The translations under genes and the position numbers were made by a program. Below are positions 25,751-33,988 of a stretch of 64,000 nt of DNA, one piece after another; positions within the stretch are counted from its first letter, which is position 1, and the number at the start of each line of letters is the position of its first letter. Below the pieces are notes generated by a model. The model did no database searches and was not told the DNA's origin. It saw only the letters and a list, made by a program, of their open reading frames with translations. The stretch comes from AC-32 sp963765785 (GTDB lineage: Bacteria > Actinomycetota > Thermoleophilia > Gaiellales > Gaiellaceae), in contig CAVXXW010000018.1 of the NCBI GenBank assembly GCA_963765785.1, positions 310,001 through 374,000 on the forward strand, given 5' to 3'.

Positions 25751-26438
25751 GGCTCCCTTCCTCGACGAGCTTCTCGACGAGCCCGTCCTCCCACCACGGG
25801 AACCAGCGCGAGAGCTCCGGCTCCGGCGCGAGCACCGCTGCGCGCACGCCGGCGACGAGCAGCTCGGCGAGCCCGCCGCCGGGACTCTCGGGCACGAGCT
25901 GGTCCCAGCGCGCGAGCACGCTCGTGTGCCGGTGCGGTTCCTCGTAGACGACGCTGCGCGCGACAACCGCGCCGCAGCGCTCGAGCGGCGCCCGCAGCCG
26001 CCGCAGCTCCTTCGGCGCCAACCCGAGCTCGAGCTGCACGTCTTCGAGCTCGGACGGCCCGGCCGCCTCGAGGTGGAGCAGCAGCGGGTCGTCCGCGTGC
26101 CGCTCGAGCTCGCCCTGGCAGAGCGGATCGAGCAGCCGCGCCACCGTGTCGGTGACGAGCAGGCTCTTGCCGCCGTGCACCGCGAGCGTCAGGTAGCCGC
26201 GCGCGCCGAGCTCGCCGAGCCACGGGAACTTCGTCCGCGGCCATTGGCCGAACCCGGGCTTGCCGGGCGCGTACGGCTCCTCGTGACAGGCCTCGAACAG
26301 GCTCGGCAGCGCCGAGTCGGTCGTCCGGGTCAGCAGCCCGCGGTCGAGCAGGAACGCCTCCGCCTCGTCGAGCGAGCGGAGGGCGCGGTCGGGTGTGAGT
26401 CGGCACTCGAAGGCCCGGCGCTCTCGGAGCTCGTCCAT
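25680..26438 (-). CDS. winged-helix AlkZ-related protein
   Basis: A 252-aa cytosolic protein resembling the short AlkZ/YcaQ-related family: an N-terminal LRERRAFECRL helix, SLPSLFEACHEEPY, a WPRTKFPWLGEL segment where the fold meets DNA, and a late winged-helix part (PSELEDVQLELGL). The QxQ-type motif of AlkZ glycosylases is not evident, so a repair activity is uncertain. ATG 26438 is preferred; an in-frame GTG lies six bases upstream. The C-terminal 24 codons overlap the convergent repeat-protein gene, more than is usual; the true end may be affected by a sequence error. Confidence 0.6.
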   Translation of the reverse strand: MDELRERRAFECRLTPDRALRSLDEAEAFLLDRGLLTRTTDSALPSLFEACHEEPYAPGKPGFGQWPRTKFPWLGELGARGYLTLAVHGGKSLLVTDTVARLLDPLCQGELERHADDPLLLHLEAAGPSELEDVQLELGLAPKELRRLRAPLERCGAVVARSVVYEEPHRHTSVLARWDQLVPESPGGGLAELLVAGVRAAVLAPEPELSRWFPWWEDGLVEKLVEEGSLSRPAPGWVAGTTAGGAPAALGP

Positions 26439-26530
26439 CGCCACTTAGGCGATTCTTACGCAGCGCTGATACGGTCCTGTCGGTCGCCTCTGCGGGGCAG
26501 TCGTGGCCTGTCCACGATGCGGCCAACCTC

Positions 26531-27529
26531 ATGATCACGCCTGTGCGCACGTCCCCCTTCCAGGGGTTGGCGTTGCGGCGGCGAATTGCCGATGCCGTGC
26601 ACGTGATGGGGCGCAGGAACATCGCGATCGTCGTGGGGATCGTCTCTGTAGCCGGGCTCGTCGCGCTCGTCGCGCGGACCGGCACACACACGTTCCAGGT
26701 CGCCGCGACGCCGGACTGGCGCTACCTGCTCGCCGGCCTCGCGATCTGCGCCGCGGTGCAGCCGCTGCGCGCGCTCGCCTGGACGTCGACGGTCCGGTCG
26801 CCCGTCGGGTTCCGTGCGATGTACGCGGCCAGCTCGGTCGGCTCGTTTCTCGACACGGTGCTGCCGGGCCGCATGGGCGAGGCCTCGAAGGTCGCGGTGC
26901 TGAAGGTCGCCGCCGGCCATCGCTGGCCCGGGTTCTCGCGCGCGGGCGGGAGCCTGCTCTGCGCGCACCTGCTCGAGATGATCGCCTTTGTGCTCGTCGG
27001 CGCCGGCGCCGCCTTCTTCCTGCCGATCCCGGGCTGGGCGAAGATCACGATGGTCGTCGGTCTCCCGGCCGCCGCCGGCGGGCTCCTGCTGGTCTCCGTC
27101 CTGCACAACCGCCTCAGCCACCGCCTCCCGGACGGCGTGGGCTTGTTCCTCGCGGGCGCCGCCGCCCCGAAGGGCGTCATGCTCCGCGCGGGCGTGATCC
27201 TCGTGTTCACCTGGGTCGCGCGCTGGTTCGGGATCCTCTTCCTGCTGCACGCAGTCGGCGTCCACGTCGGCATCGGCGCGGCGCTGCTCTACATGGTCGT
27301 CACCGGGCTCGCGAACACGATGCCGTTCCTGCCGGGAAACGTCGGCATCTACCAGGGAGCCGCGCTCGGCGCGCTCGCGATGGCGGGCCACGGCGGTTCG
27401 ACGGCCGCGGCCGCGTCGGTCTTCACCCCAGCCGCGGCGAGCCTCGCGACGGCGATCGCCGCGATGATCGGCCTCGCGTTCTACGGCCGCCGCTTCGGCG
27501 AGCTCCGCCGGGCCGCCGTCCGATTTTAG
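26531..27529 (+). CDS. flippase-like integral membrane protein (LPG_synthase_TM / UPF0104)
   Basis: A 332-aa protein with about eight hydrophobic helices and the family marks of the lysylphosphatidylglycerol-synthase transmembrane region: SSVGSFLDTVLPGRMGEASKV near residue 100 and ANTMPFLPGNVGIYQGA near 255-271. Members without the soluble LPG synthase domain, like this one, are thought to move lipids or lipid-linked sugars across the membrane. ATG 26531. No neighbour indicates the lipid. Confidence 0.82.
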   Translation: MITPVRTSPFQGLALRRRIADAVHVMGRRNIAIVVGIVSVAGLVALVARTGTHTFQVAATPDWRYLLAGLAICAAVQPLRALAWTSTVRSPVGFRAMYAASSVGSFLDTVLPGRMGEASKVAVLKVAAGHRWPGFSRAGGSLLCAHLLEMIAFVLVGAGAAFFLPIPGWAKITMVVGLPAAAGGLLLVSVLHNRLSHRLPDGVGLFLAGAAAPKGVMLRAGVILVFTWVARWFGILFLLHAVGVHVGIGAALLYMVVTGLANTMPFLPGNVGIYQGAALGALAMAGHGGSTAAAASVFTPAAASLATAIAAMIGLAFYGRRFGELRRAAVRF

Positions 27530-27536
27530 AGAGCGT

Positions 27537-27899
27537 CTAGCCGAGCTTCGTCGGGTCAGCTAGCTGTCCGTCGCGGCCGACGTAGCCGCCCTTCGCGCCG
27601 ACGACCAGCATCACCAGCGGCTCCTCGCCGACGCTCGTGATCTGCCGCGGCGTCGTCGACTCGACGTGGCAGAGGCCTCCGGGACCGAGCTCACGCGCTT
27701 CGCCCGGCAGCGCGAACCGCGCGCGGCCGGCGTGGACGAAGTAGAGCTCGTCCTGCTCCTCGTGGAAGTGCGGCCGCGCGACGACGCCCGGCTCGAGCAC
27801 GAGCACGTTCACGCCGAACGCGGTGACGCCGAGCTCCTGGCGCACCTTGCGGAAGACGCCGTCGCCCATCTCGTCGATCGTCCCGAACGCCCAGCCCAC
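27537..27899 (-). CDS. cupin-domain protein
   Basis: A 120-aa single cupin starting at GTG 27899 (VGWAFGTIDEMGDG). Motif 1 is RPHFHEEQDELYFVHAG near residues 41-57 with the His-x-His-x4-Glu metal set. Motif 2 is reduced (GPGGLCHVES), keeping one His. It converges with the flippase-like gene, seven bases apart. A mannose-6-phosphate isomerase-like or dioxygenase-like role is possible. Confidence 0.78.
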   Translation of the reverse strand: MGWAFGTIDEMGDGVFRKVRQELGVTAFGVNVLVLEPGVVARPHFHEEQDELYFVHAGRARFALPGEARELGPGGLCHVESTTPRQITSVGEEPLVMLVVGAKGGYVGRDGQLADPTKLG

Positions 27900-27910
27900 G
27901 GGCGAAGACG

Positions 27911-28483
27911 CTACCCAAGCGTCCGCACGACGCGTGCGGGGACTCCCGCCGCCAGGACGCCGGCCGGCAGATCGCGCGTCACGACTGCGCCGGCGCCGAC
28001 GACCGTGCCGGCGCCGATCGTGACGCCGGGACAGACGATCACCCCGCCGCCGAGCCACACGTTGTCCTCGATCGCGATCGCCTCGGCCGACTCCCACTTC
28101 GCCCGGCGCGGCTCGGGCTCGAGCGGGTGCGTCGCCGTCAGCAGCTGCACGTAGGGGCCGACCTGCACGTCGTCCCCGAGGTGGATCGGGGCGACGTCCA
28201 GCGCGACGAGCCCGACGTTCACGAACGTCCGCGCGCCGACGTGCGTGTGAGACCCGTAGTCGCAGTAGAAGGGCGGCCGGATCTCGGTGCCCTCGCCGAG
28301 CGAGCCGAGCAGCTCGGCCAGGATGTGTCGCCGCTCGGCGTCGTCCGCGGGCGACGAGTCATTGAAGGCCTTCGTCAGCTCGGCAGCACGCAAGGCTTCC
28401 GCGGCCAGCTCCGGGTCGTTCGCGATGTAGAGGTCGCCGGCGAGCATCCGCTCCCGCTGGCTCCTGCTGTCTTCACCGCTCAT
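27911..28483 (-). CDS. sugar O-acetyltransferase of the NodL/LacA/Maa family
   Basis: A 190-aa left-handed beta-helix acetyltransferase. The N-terminal mac-domain reads ERMLAGDLYIANDPEL. Hexapeptide repeats run from IRPPFYCDYGSHTHVG to IGAGTVVGAGAVVTRDLP, with the catalytic His in TATHPLEP. It transfers acetyl from acetyl-CoA to a sugar hydroxyl. ATG 28483 overlaps the upstream stop as ATGA, tying it to the D-2-hydroxyacid dehydrogenase. Confidence 0.9.
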   Translation of the reverse strand: MSGEDSRSQRERMLAGDLYIANDPELAAEALRAAELTKAFNDSSPADDAERRHILAELLGSLGEGTEIRPPFYCDYGSHTHVGARTFVNVGLVALDVAPIHLGDDVQVGPYVQLLTATHPLEPEPRRAKWESAEAIAIEDNVWLGGGVIVCPGVTIGAGTVVGAGAVVTRDLPAGVLAAGVPARVVRTLG

Positions 28484-29379
28484 GCGGCGACCGGCGTGAG
28501 CGGCGGGTCGCCGCGCTCGACGGCCAGCAGGTTGTCGACGACGAGCCGTGTCATCGCCTCGCGCGTCTGGCGTGTCGCGCTGCCGATGTGCGGCGTCAGC
28601 ACGACGTTCGGCAGGTCGAGCAGCTCGGCCGGCACGTCGGGCTCGTGGACGAAAACGTCGAGCCCTGCGTTGATCCGGCCGGAGACGAGCTCCCGCACGA
28701 GCGCCGGCTCGTCGACGATCTCGCCGCGGGAAGCGTTCACGAGCGTCGCGCCGTCGCTCAGCAGTGCCAGCCGCCGCGCATCGAGCAGGCGGTCGGTCTC
28801 TGCTGTGAGCGGCACGTGCAGCGAGACCACGTCCGACTCGGCGAGCAGGTCGTCGAGCGCGCGCCATTCGCCGAGGTCGCTGTCGGCGCGCAGCCGGCGG
28901 GTGTAGAGAACGCGCATGTCGAAGCCTTGGGCTCGCCGTGCGACCGCGCTCCCGATCCGGCCGAGGCCGACGATCCCGAGCGTCGCGCCGCTCACCTCCT
29001 CGCCGAGCCTGCCTTCCGACCACGAGCCGCTCCACCCGCCGGAGCGCACGACGCGGTCGCCTTCGACGAGCCCTCGACGCGCCGCCAGGATCAGTGCGAA
29101 CGCGAGGTCGGCGGTCGCGGCGTCCAGGACACCAGGCGTATTCGTGACCACGACGCCCCGCTCCGAGCAGGCGGCCACGTCGACCCGGTCGTAGCCGACG
29201 CCGAAGTTCGCGACCACGCGCAGGGCGGGGAGGAGGTCGAGCGGCACCGGCTCGTTGGCGACGATCAGCCCTTCGACGTCCTCACGCGGCTCGCGGAGGC
29301 GCGCGGGCGGAAGGACCTCGACGTCGTCCAGCTCGTCGAAGGCCGGGCCCGGATACCGCCGGCTCGCAAGGACCTTCAG
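28480..29379 (-). CDS. D-2-hydroxyacid dehydrogenase, apparently starting at CTG
   Basis: An NAD-dependent reductase of the glyoxylate/phosphoglycerate dehydrogenase family. The NAD motif is GIVGLGRIGSAVARR. The catalytic set is Arg in NASRGEIVDE, the following Glu, and His in LTPHIGSA. The first GTG (29247) would delete the N-terminal part of the substrate domain. In the same frame, a CTG at 29379 gives LKVLASRRYPGPAFDEL, a normal family N-terminus and 299 aa. A TAG codon lies immediately before that CTG, and the CTG overlaps the upstream TGA stop as CTGA. I therefore infer a CTG start. Confidence 0.85.
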   Translation of the reverse strand: MKVLASRRYPGPAFDELDDVEVLPPARLREPREDVEGLIVANEPVPLDLLPALRVVANFGVGYDRVDVAACSERGVVVTNTPGVLDAATADLAFALILAARRGLVEGDRVVRSGGWSGSWSEGRLGEEVSGATLGIVGLGRIGSAVARRAQGFDMRVLYTRRLRADSDLGEWRALDDLLAESDVVSLHVPLTAETDRLLDARRLALLSDGATLVNASRGEIVDEPALVRELVSGRINAGLDVFVHEPDVPAELLDLPNVVLTPHIGSATRQTREAMTRLVVDNLLAVERGDPPLTPVAA

Positions 29380-29825
29380 CTAGCCGCCTGCACGCCTAGC
29401 GCGGCCGCGACCGCGTCGAGTGACTCCTGCTCTGCGGGGCTGATCGCTTCGCCGTGCTCCTTGTGCGCGGCCGCCACCCGGCGCGCCAGCTCGAGGACGA
29501 AGCGCTGGTAGGCCTGGACGTCGTCCGGCGTCCCCTTCGCCTCGAGCGCGCCGACGGCCTGGCGCAGACGGTCGATCCCGTCGGTGCGCAGCGCCTCGGG
29601 CGTGCCGAAGCGATGCCGGTCGACGTGCGGCTTCTCCGCGACGAGCTCGTCGAGCACCTCGCTCTCGCCGTGCTGCTCACGGGCCTCGGCGTAGGCTTTG
29701 GCCAGGGCGAAGCTCTCGCGGAAGCTGCCGCCGCGCTCGGCCGTGACCACGAGCAGGCCCGCGACGGGCGGCCCGTCGGCGATCGCCTGCCACTCCTCGT
29801 CGGTGAACGCGCTCTTGCCGGTCAT
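29376..29825 (-). CDS. conserved actinobacterial protein of unknown function
   Basis: A 149-aa soluble, largely helical acidic protein beginning TGKSAFTDEEWQAIADGP. Similar proteins (FTDEEW start, then a serine/glycine-containing SFRESFALAKAYAEA helix) are common in actinobacteria, without known function. No signal peptide or membrane segment. The ATG at 29825 is divergent from the helicase gene, 44 bases away. The stop is fused with the CTG start of the dehydrogenase. Confidence 0.72.
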   Translation of the reverse strand: MTGKSAFTDEEWQAIADGPPVAGLLVVTAERGGSFRESFALAKAYAEAREQHGESEVLDELVAEKPHVDRHRFGTPEALRTDGIDRLRQAVGALEAKGTPDDVQAYQRFVLELARRVAAAHKEHGEAISPAEQESLDAVAAALGVQAAS

Positions 29826-29869
29826 CCGCCCTCCTTCCGGTCGCCTCCGCCGTCGCTAGCATCGGCCGT

Positions 29870-32023
29870 GTGGCCGTAGCGTCGCCGGAACGCTATCTCG
29901 CAGACCTGAACCCCGCCCAGCGGGAGGCAGTCCTGACGACCGAAGGGCCGCTGCTCGTGGTCGCCGGCGCCGGCTCGGGCAAGACCCGCGTGCTGACCTA
30001 CCGCGTCGCGCACCTGATCAACGCGTGCGGCGTGCAGCCGAACGAGATCCTCGCGATCACCTTCACGAACAAGGCCGCGGGGGAGATGCGCGAGCGGCTC
30101 GAAGACCTGCTCGGCCCGGTCGCGCGCGCGATCTGGATCCTCACGTTCCACGCCGCGTGCGGCCGGATCCTGCGGCGCGAGGCGCCGCGCCTCGGCTACC
30201 GCTCGAACTTCACCATCTACGACTCGGCCGACCAGGTGCGCCTCACCAAAGCGTGCCTGGAGGAGCTCGAGCGCGACCCGAAGCGCTTCGTCCCGCGCGG
30301 GATCCACGCGCAGATCTCGGCCGCGAAGAACCAGCTCGTCACGCCGGCCGAGTACGCCGAGCGCGTCGCCTCGTTCTACGACCAGACCGTCGCCGAGGTC
30401 TACGACCTCTACCAGCGCCGCCTGTTCGCGTCGAACGCGGTCGACTTCGACGACCTGCTGATGCTGACCGTGCAGGTACTGGAGCGCTTCCCCGAGGCGC
30501 GCGAGCGCTGGCAGAAGGCGTTCCGCTACATCCTGGTCGACGAGTACCAGGACACGAACCACGCGCAGTACCGGCTGCTGCAGCTCCTCGCCGAGAAGCA
30601 CCGCAACGTCTGCGCCGTCGGCGACCCGGACCAGTCGATCTACGCCTTCCGGGGCGCCGACATCCGCAACATCCTCGAGTTCGAGCGCGACTTCGGCGAG
30701 ACGAAGACGATCGCGCTCGAGCAGAACTACCGCTCGACGAACACGATCCTGCAGGCGGCGAACCACGTCATCGAGCACAACCGCGAGCGCAAGCCCAAGA
30801 ACCTCTGGTCGGAGCTCGGCGAAGGCGAGCCGGTGCAAGCGCTCGAGGTCGAGGACGAGCACGCGGAGGCGCGATTCGTCGCCGCCGAGATCGCGGCGCT
30901 CGTGGAGGAGGGCTACGGCGGCAGCGAGGTCGCGGTCTTCTACCGGACGAATGCGCAGAGCCGCGTGCTCGAAGACGTGCTCGTCCGGCAGGGCGTCGGC
31001 TACCAGGTGATCGGCGGGCCGCGCTTCTACGAGCGGGCCGAGGTGAAGGACGTGATCGCCTACCTGCAGGCGATCGACAACCCGTACGACGCCGTCTCGC
31101 TGCAGCGCATCGCGAACAAGCCGCGCCGCGGGATCGGCGACGCCTCGCTCGCGCGGCTGCAGGCGCACGCCGACGCGTACGGGATCTCCCTCTGGGAGGC
31201 GCTCGGCCAGGCCGAGGACGCCGGCATCTCGGCGGCTCCGCTGCGGGCCGTCCAGCAGCTCCACGGGCTGCTGCAGTCATTGATGGCCGGCGCGCTCGAC
31301 ATGGAGGTGCCGGAGGTGATCGAGCGCGTGCTCGAGCGCAGCGGCTACCTCGACGCGCTTCGCGCCGAGCGGACGATCGAGGCGCAGGGCCGGATCGAGA
31401 ACTTGCAGGAGCTTGTCGGCGTCGCCCAGGAGTACCAGCACACGGCCGAGGAGCCGTCGCTGTCGGGCTTCCTGCAGGAGATCTCGCTCTACTCCGACCA
31501 GGACGCGATCCGCGGCGAGCAGAGCCTCGTCACGCTGATGACGCTGCACAACGCGAAAGGGCTCGAGTTCCGCGCCGTCTTCATGATCGGCATGGAGGAG
31601 GGGATCTTCCCGCACGCCCGCTCGATCGAGGAGCAGGGGCTCGAGGAGGAGCGCCGGCTCGCGTACGTTGGTATGACGCGTGCGAAGGAGCGGCTCGTGC
31701 TCACGCACGCGAGCGCCCGCTCGCTCTGGGGCAGCCGCTCGTACAACCTGCCGTCGCGCTTCCTGGACGAGCTGCCCGACACCCACGTGGAGCGCTCGCG
31801 CCTGCAGCCGGCCTCCTGGTCGGGTTACGGCTCGCCGACTGGAATCGCGCCTCGCTCGGACGCGCCGACGCTCTCGACCGGCGACTCTGTCCGCCACGAG
31901 ACGCTCGGCGAGGGCGTGGTCACCGCGATCGAGCGCGGCGGCGTCGTCACCGTACGCTTCGCCGGGGACGGCACCGAGCGGCGGCTGATGCTCGACTACG
32001 CGCCGCTCGAACGCATCTCGTAG
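29870..32023 (+). CDS. pcrA: PcrA/UvrD-type ATP-dependent DNA helicase
   Basis: A 717-aa superfamily 1A 3'-5' helicase acting in repair and in clearing replication or transcription roadblocks. Motifs in order: Q-motif LNPAQREAV, Walker A AGAGSGKT (near residue 35), Ia FTNKAAGEMRER, Walker B DEYQDTN, III GDPDQSIYAFRGA, IV QNYRSTNTIL, V LMTLHNAKGLEF and VI VGMTRAKERL. A C-terminal Tudor-like segment (GDSVRHETLGEGVVTAIERGG) is typical of PcrA and binds RNA polymerase. Start GTG 29870. Confidence 0.95.
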   Translation: MAVASPERYLADLNPAQREAVLTTEGPLLVVAGAGSGKTRVLTYRVAHLINACGVQPNEILAITFTNKAAGEMRERLEDLLGPVARAIWILTFHAACGRILRREAPRLGYRSNFTIYDSADQVRLTKACLEELERDPKRFVPRGIHAQISAAKNQLVTPAEYAERVASFYDQTVAEVYDLYQRRLFASNAVDFDDLLMLTVQVLERFPEARERWQKAFRYILVDEYQDTNHAQYRLLQLLAEKHRNVCAVGDPDQSIYAFRGADIRNILEFERDFGETKTIALEQNYRSTNTILQAANHVIEHNRERKPKNLWSELGEGEPVQALEVEDEHAEARFVAAEIAALVEEGYGGSEVAVFYRTNAQSRVLEDVLVRQGVGYQVIGGPRFYERAEVKDVIAYLQAIDNPYDAVSLQRIANKPRRGIGDASLARLQAHADAYGISLWEALGQAEDAGISAAPLRAVQQLHGLLQSLMAGALDMEVPEVIERVLERSGYLDALRAERTIEAQGRIENLQELVGVAQEYQHTAEEPSLSGFLQEISLYSDQDAIRGEQSLVTLMTLHNAKGLEFRAVFMIGMEEGIFPHARSIEEQGLEEERRLAYVGMTRAKERLVLTHASARSLWGSRSYNLPSRFLDELPDTHVERSRLQPASWSGYGSPTGIAPRSDAPTLSTGDSVRHETLGEGVVTAIERGGVVTVRFAGDGTERRLMLDYAPLERIS

Positions 32024-32074
32024 GCGCGGGGTAGACACGTTGTCGCCGAACGGCGACGATGGTGGCTCGCCGCC

Positions 32075-33820
32075 ATGGGGTTCCACCGCCGTCGACTGGG
32101 CCTCGTCGTTGGAGCGGTCCTCGCGTCCGCTCTCGTCGTCGTCATGCCCAGCGCCGGCCGTCGGTCGGCCCATGCACAAGTCGTCGCCACCGGGTATGTC
32201 GGCTGCATCGAGCTGACCGGAGATCCCGCGACGAAGCGCGATCTGAAGCTGCGCGTCGGCAGCTGCCATAAGCACGAGCAGCGAATCGCCTGGCCTCCGA
32301 CCTCTGCAAGCGGCGCTGTCGGCCAGCGAGGTCCGACCGGGCCCGCGGGTCCCGCCGGGCAGCCCGGTTCCACGGGCGCGACCGGAAGCGCCGGTTCGAC
32401 CGGCGTCGCCGGGGCAACCGGCCCCAAGGGCGCGACCGGTGCCACTGGGGCAATCGGGCTGGCAGGCGCGACCGGCCCTAGCGGCGCGCACGGTCAGACC
32501 GGTGCAGCCGGTCAGAAGGGAGCCACGGGCACGACCGGCGCACGCGGTCAGACCGGGACGCGAGGGGCCACAGGCCTGAAAGGTGCCACCGGGCCTGCGG
32601 GCGCGACCGGCTTGAAGGGGACGACGGGCTCGAAAGGTGCGACAGGCGCGCCAGGCGTCACGGGTCCGCCTGGCACCGCGGGGCCGACCGGCGCGATAGG
32701 CGTTACCGGCGCGACCGGCTCGAGGGGCGCAACCGGCCCCCAGGGCTCGACCGGCGCGAAAGGCGTGACTGGCTCGAAAGGCGTCACGGGTGCCAAAGGC
32801 GCGACCGGGCCGCCCGGTGCGATTGGGCCGACCGGGGCGAAGGGAGCCACCGGAGCCAAAGGCTCGACGGGCGCTAAGGGAGCGACGGGCTCGAAGGGGG
32901 CGACCGGCGCCAAAGGTGCGACCGGTCCGAAGGGCGCCACGGGCCTGAGAGGCACGACAGGCTCGCAGGGCGTAACGGGCGCCAAGGGAGCAACCGGTGC
33001 GAAGGGATCGACGGGCGCAAAGGGCGCGACGGGTTCGAAGGGGGCGACGGGTGCGAAAGGAGCCACAGGCGTCAAGGGAGCGACAGGCGCGAAGGGCTCG
33101 ACCGGCGCGAAGGGCGCGACGGGCTCGAAAGGCGTCACTGGTGTCAAAGGCGCGACCGGGCCGCCGGGTGCGATTGGGCCGACCGGGGCGAAGGGAGCCA
33201 CCGGAGCCAAAGGCTCGACCGGTCCGCCCGGGGCGATCGGGCCGACCGGTGCGAAGGGTGCGACCGGTGCGAAGGGTGCGACCGGAACCAAGGGCTCGAC
33301 CGGAACGAAAGGGCCGACCGGAGCCAAGGGGCCGACCGGAGCCAAGGGGCCGACCGGAGCAAAAGGGCCGACCGGATCGAAGGGCGTGACAGGCTCCAAG
33401 GGCGTCACGGGTGCGAAGGGCACGACCGGTGCGCAAGGGCCGGCCTCGCAGGTGGTCGGGGGCGGAACGGCCGTCGGCAGCACGCTCCCCACGAACGCCT
33501 TCATGGGCATGTTCGCCTCCGGCTCGAGCACGACCGAGGCGCAGGTCCAGCAGCCGATGCCCGTCGCGGGCACGCTGAAGAACTTCACCGTCCGGCTGGA
33601 CGCGGCGCTCGCGGGTGGGACGTCGATCGCCTACACCGTGCGCAAGAACGGCGTTGCCACGGCACTCACCTGCACGATCACGACAGCGAGTGCAGCGCTC
33701 GGCTGCTCGGACGTCACGCACACTGCTGCCTTCGTCGCGGGAGACTTGATCTCGATCGGCACCCTGCGTACCGGCACGGTCGGGGCGCAGGGCACGCGCT
33801 GGACGGCGCAGTACCAGTAG
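32075..33820 (+). CDS. secreted collagen-like repeat protein
   Basis: A 581-aa exported protein. Signal peptide: about residues 1-36 (LGLVVGAVLASALVVV then SAHAQ). A short domain with two cysteines is followed by roughly 370 residues of unbroken Gly-X-Y triplets, dominated by GAT, GAK, GST, GPT and GSK units, then a compact C-terminal domain of about 115 aa (from VVGGGTAVGS) with two cysteines. Bacterial collagen-like stalks form triple helices on the surface. Thr in Y positions suggests glycosylation. The start ATG is 32075. The DNA repeats are themselves prone to slippage. Long open frames on the opposite strand are by-products of the triplet repeat. Confidence 0.88.
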   Translation: MGFHRRRLGLVVGAVLASALVVVMPSAGRRSAHAQVVATGYVGCIELTGDPATKRDLKLRVGSCHKHEQRIAWPPTSASGAVGQRGPTGPAGPAGQPGSTGATGSAGSTGVAGATGPKGATGATGAIGLAGATGPSGAHGQTGAAGQKGATGTTGARGQTGTRGATGLKGATGPAGATGLKGTTGSKGATGAPGVTGPPGTAGPTGAIGVTGATGSRGATGPQGSTGAKGVTGSKGVTGAKGATGPPGAIGPTGAKGATGAKGSTGAKGATGSKGATGAKGATGPKGATGLRGTTGSQGVTGAKGATGAKGSTGAKGATGSKGATGAKGATGVKGATGAKGSTGAKGATGSKGVTGVKGATGPPGAIGPTGAKGATGAKGSTGPPGAIGPTGAKGATGAKGATGTKGSTGTKGPTGAKGPTGAKGPTGAKGPTGSKGVTGSKGVTGAKGTTGAQGPASQVVGGGTAVGSTLPTNAFMGMFASGSSTTEAQVQQPMPVAGTLKNFTVRLDAALAGGTSIAYTVRKNGVATALTCTITTASAALGCSDVTHTAAFVAGDLISIGTLRTGTVGAQGTRWTAQYQ

Positions 33821-33871
33821 CAAGCATTTGCGTTTCCGCCCCCGCGACCTACAGTGCGTGCGGGGAGATCA

Positions 33872-33946
33872 CTCAGCGGGGAGGGTCCATGCGGCACCTT
33901 TCGACGCGGCGCCTGGCGGGGCGTCAGCGGCAAGGCTCCCGCTGAG
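33872..33946 (+). other. long hairpin of unknown role in the convergent gap
   Basis: CTCAGCGGGGAG at 33872-33883 pairs with CTCCCGCTGAG at 33936-33946 (11 pairs, one bulge), enclosing about 50 bases with secondary hairpin potential. It lies between the collagen-like gene and a convergent gene and just before a strong terminator. It matches no riboswitch class that I recognise. A small RNA or a 3' UTR structure is possible. Confidence 0.4.
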
Positions 33947-33952
33947 AGAGCG

Positions 33953-33983
33953 AAAAACGGGGGGCGTTCGCGCTCCCCGTTTT
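33953..33983. terminator. bidirectional intrinsic terminator
   Basis: AAAACGGGG pairs perfectly with CCCCGTTTT around an 11-base loop. T-runs on one strand and A-runs on the other allow termination from both sides. It separates the collagen-like gene from the convergent membrane protein gene. Confidence 0.82.
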
Positions 33984-33988
33984 CTTTG

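Noticed and set aside
31277..33823. Very long open frames on the minus strand opposite the collagen-like gene (up to 848 codons)
   Set aside because: They are produced by the Gly-X-Y triplet repeat in GC-rich DNA; the encoded Pro-Val or Gly-Arg repeats have no start context or family, and one frame also runs through the helicase gene.
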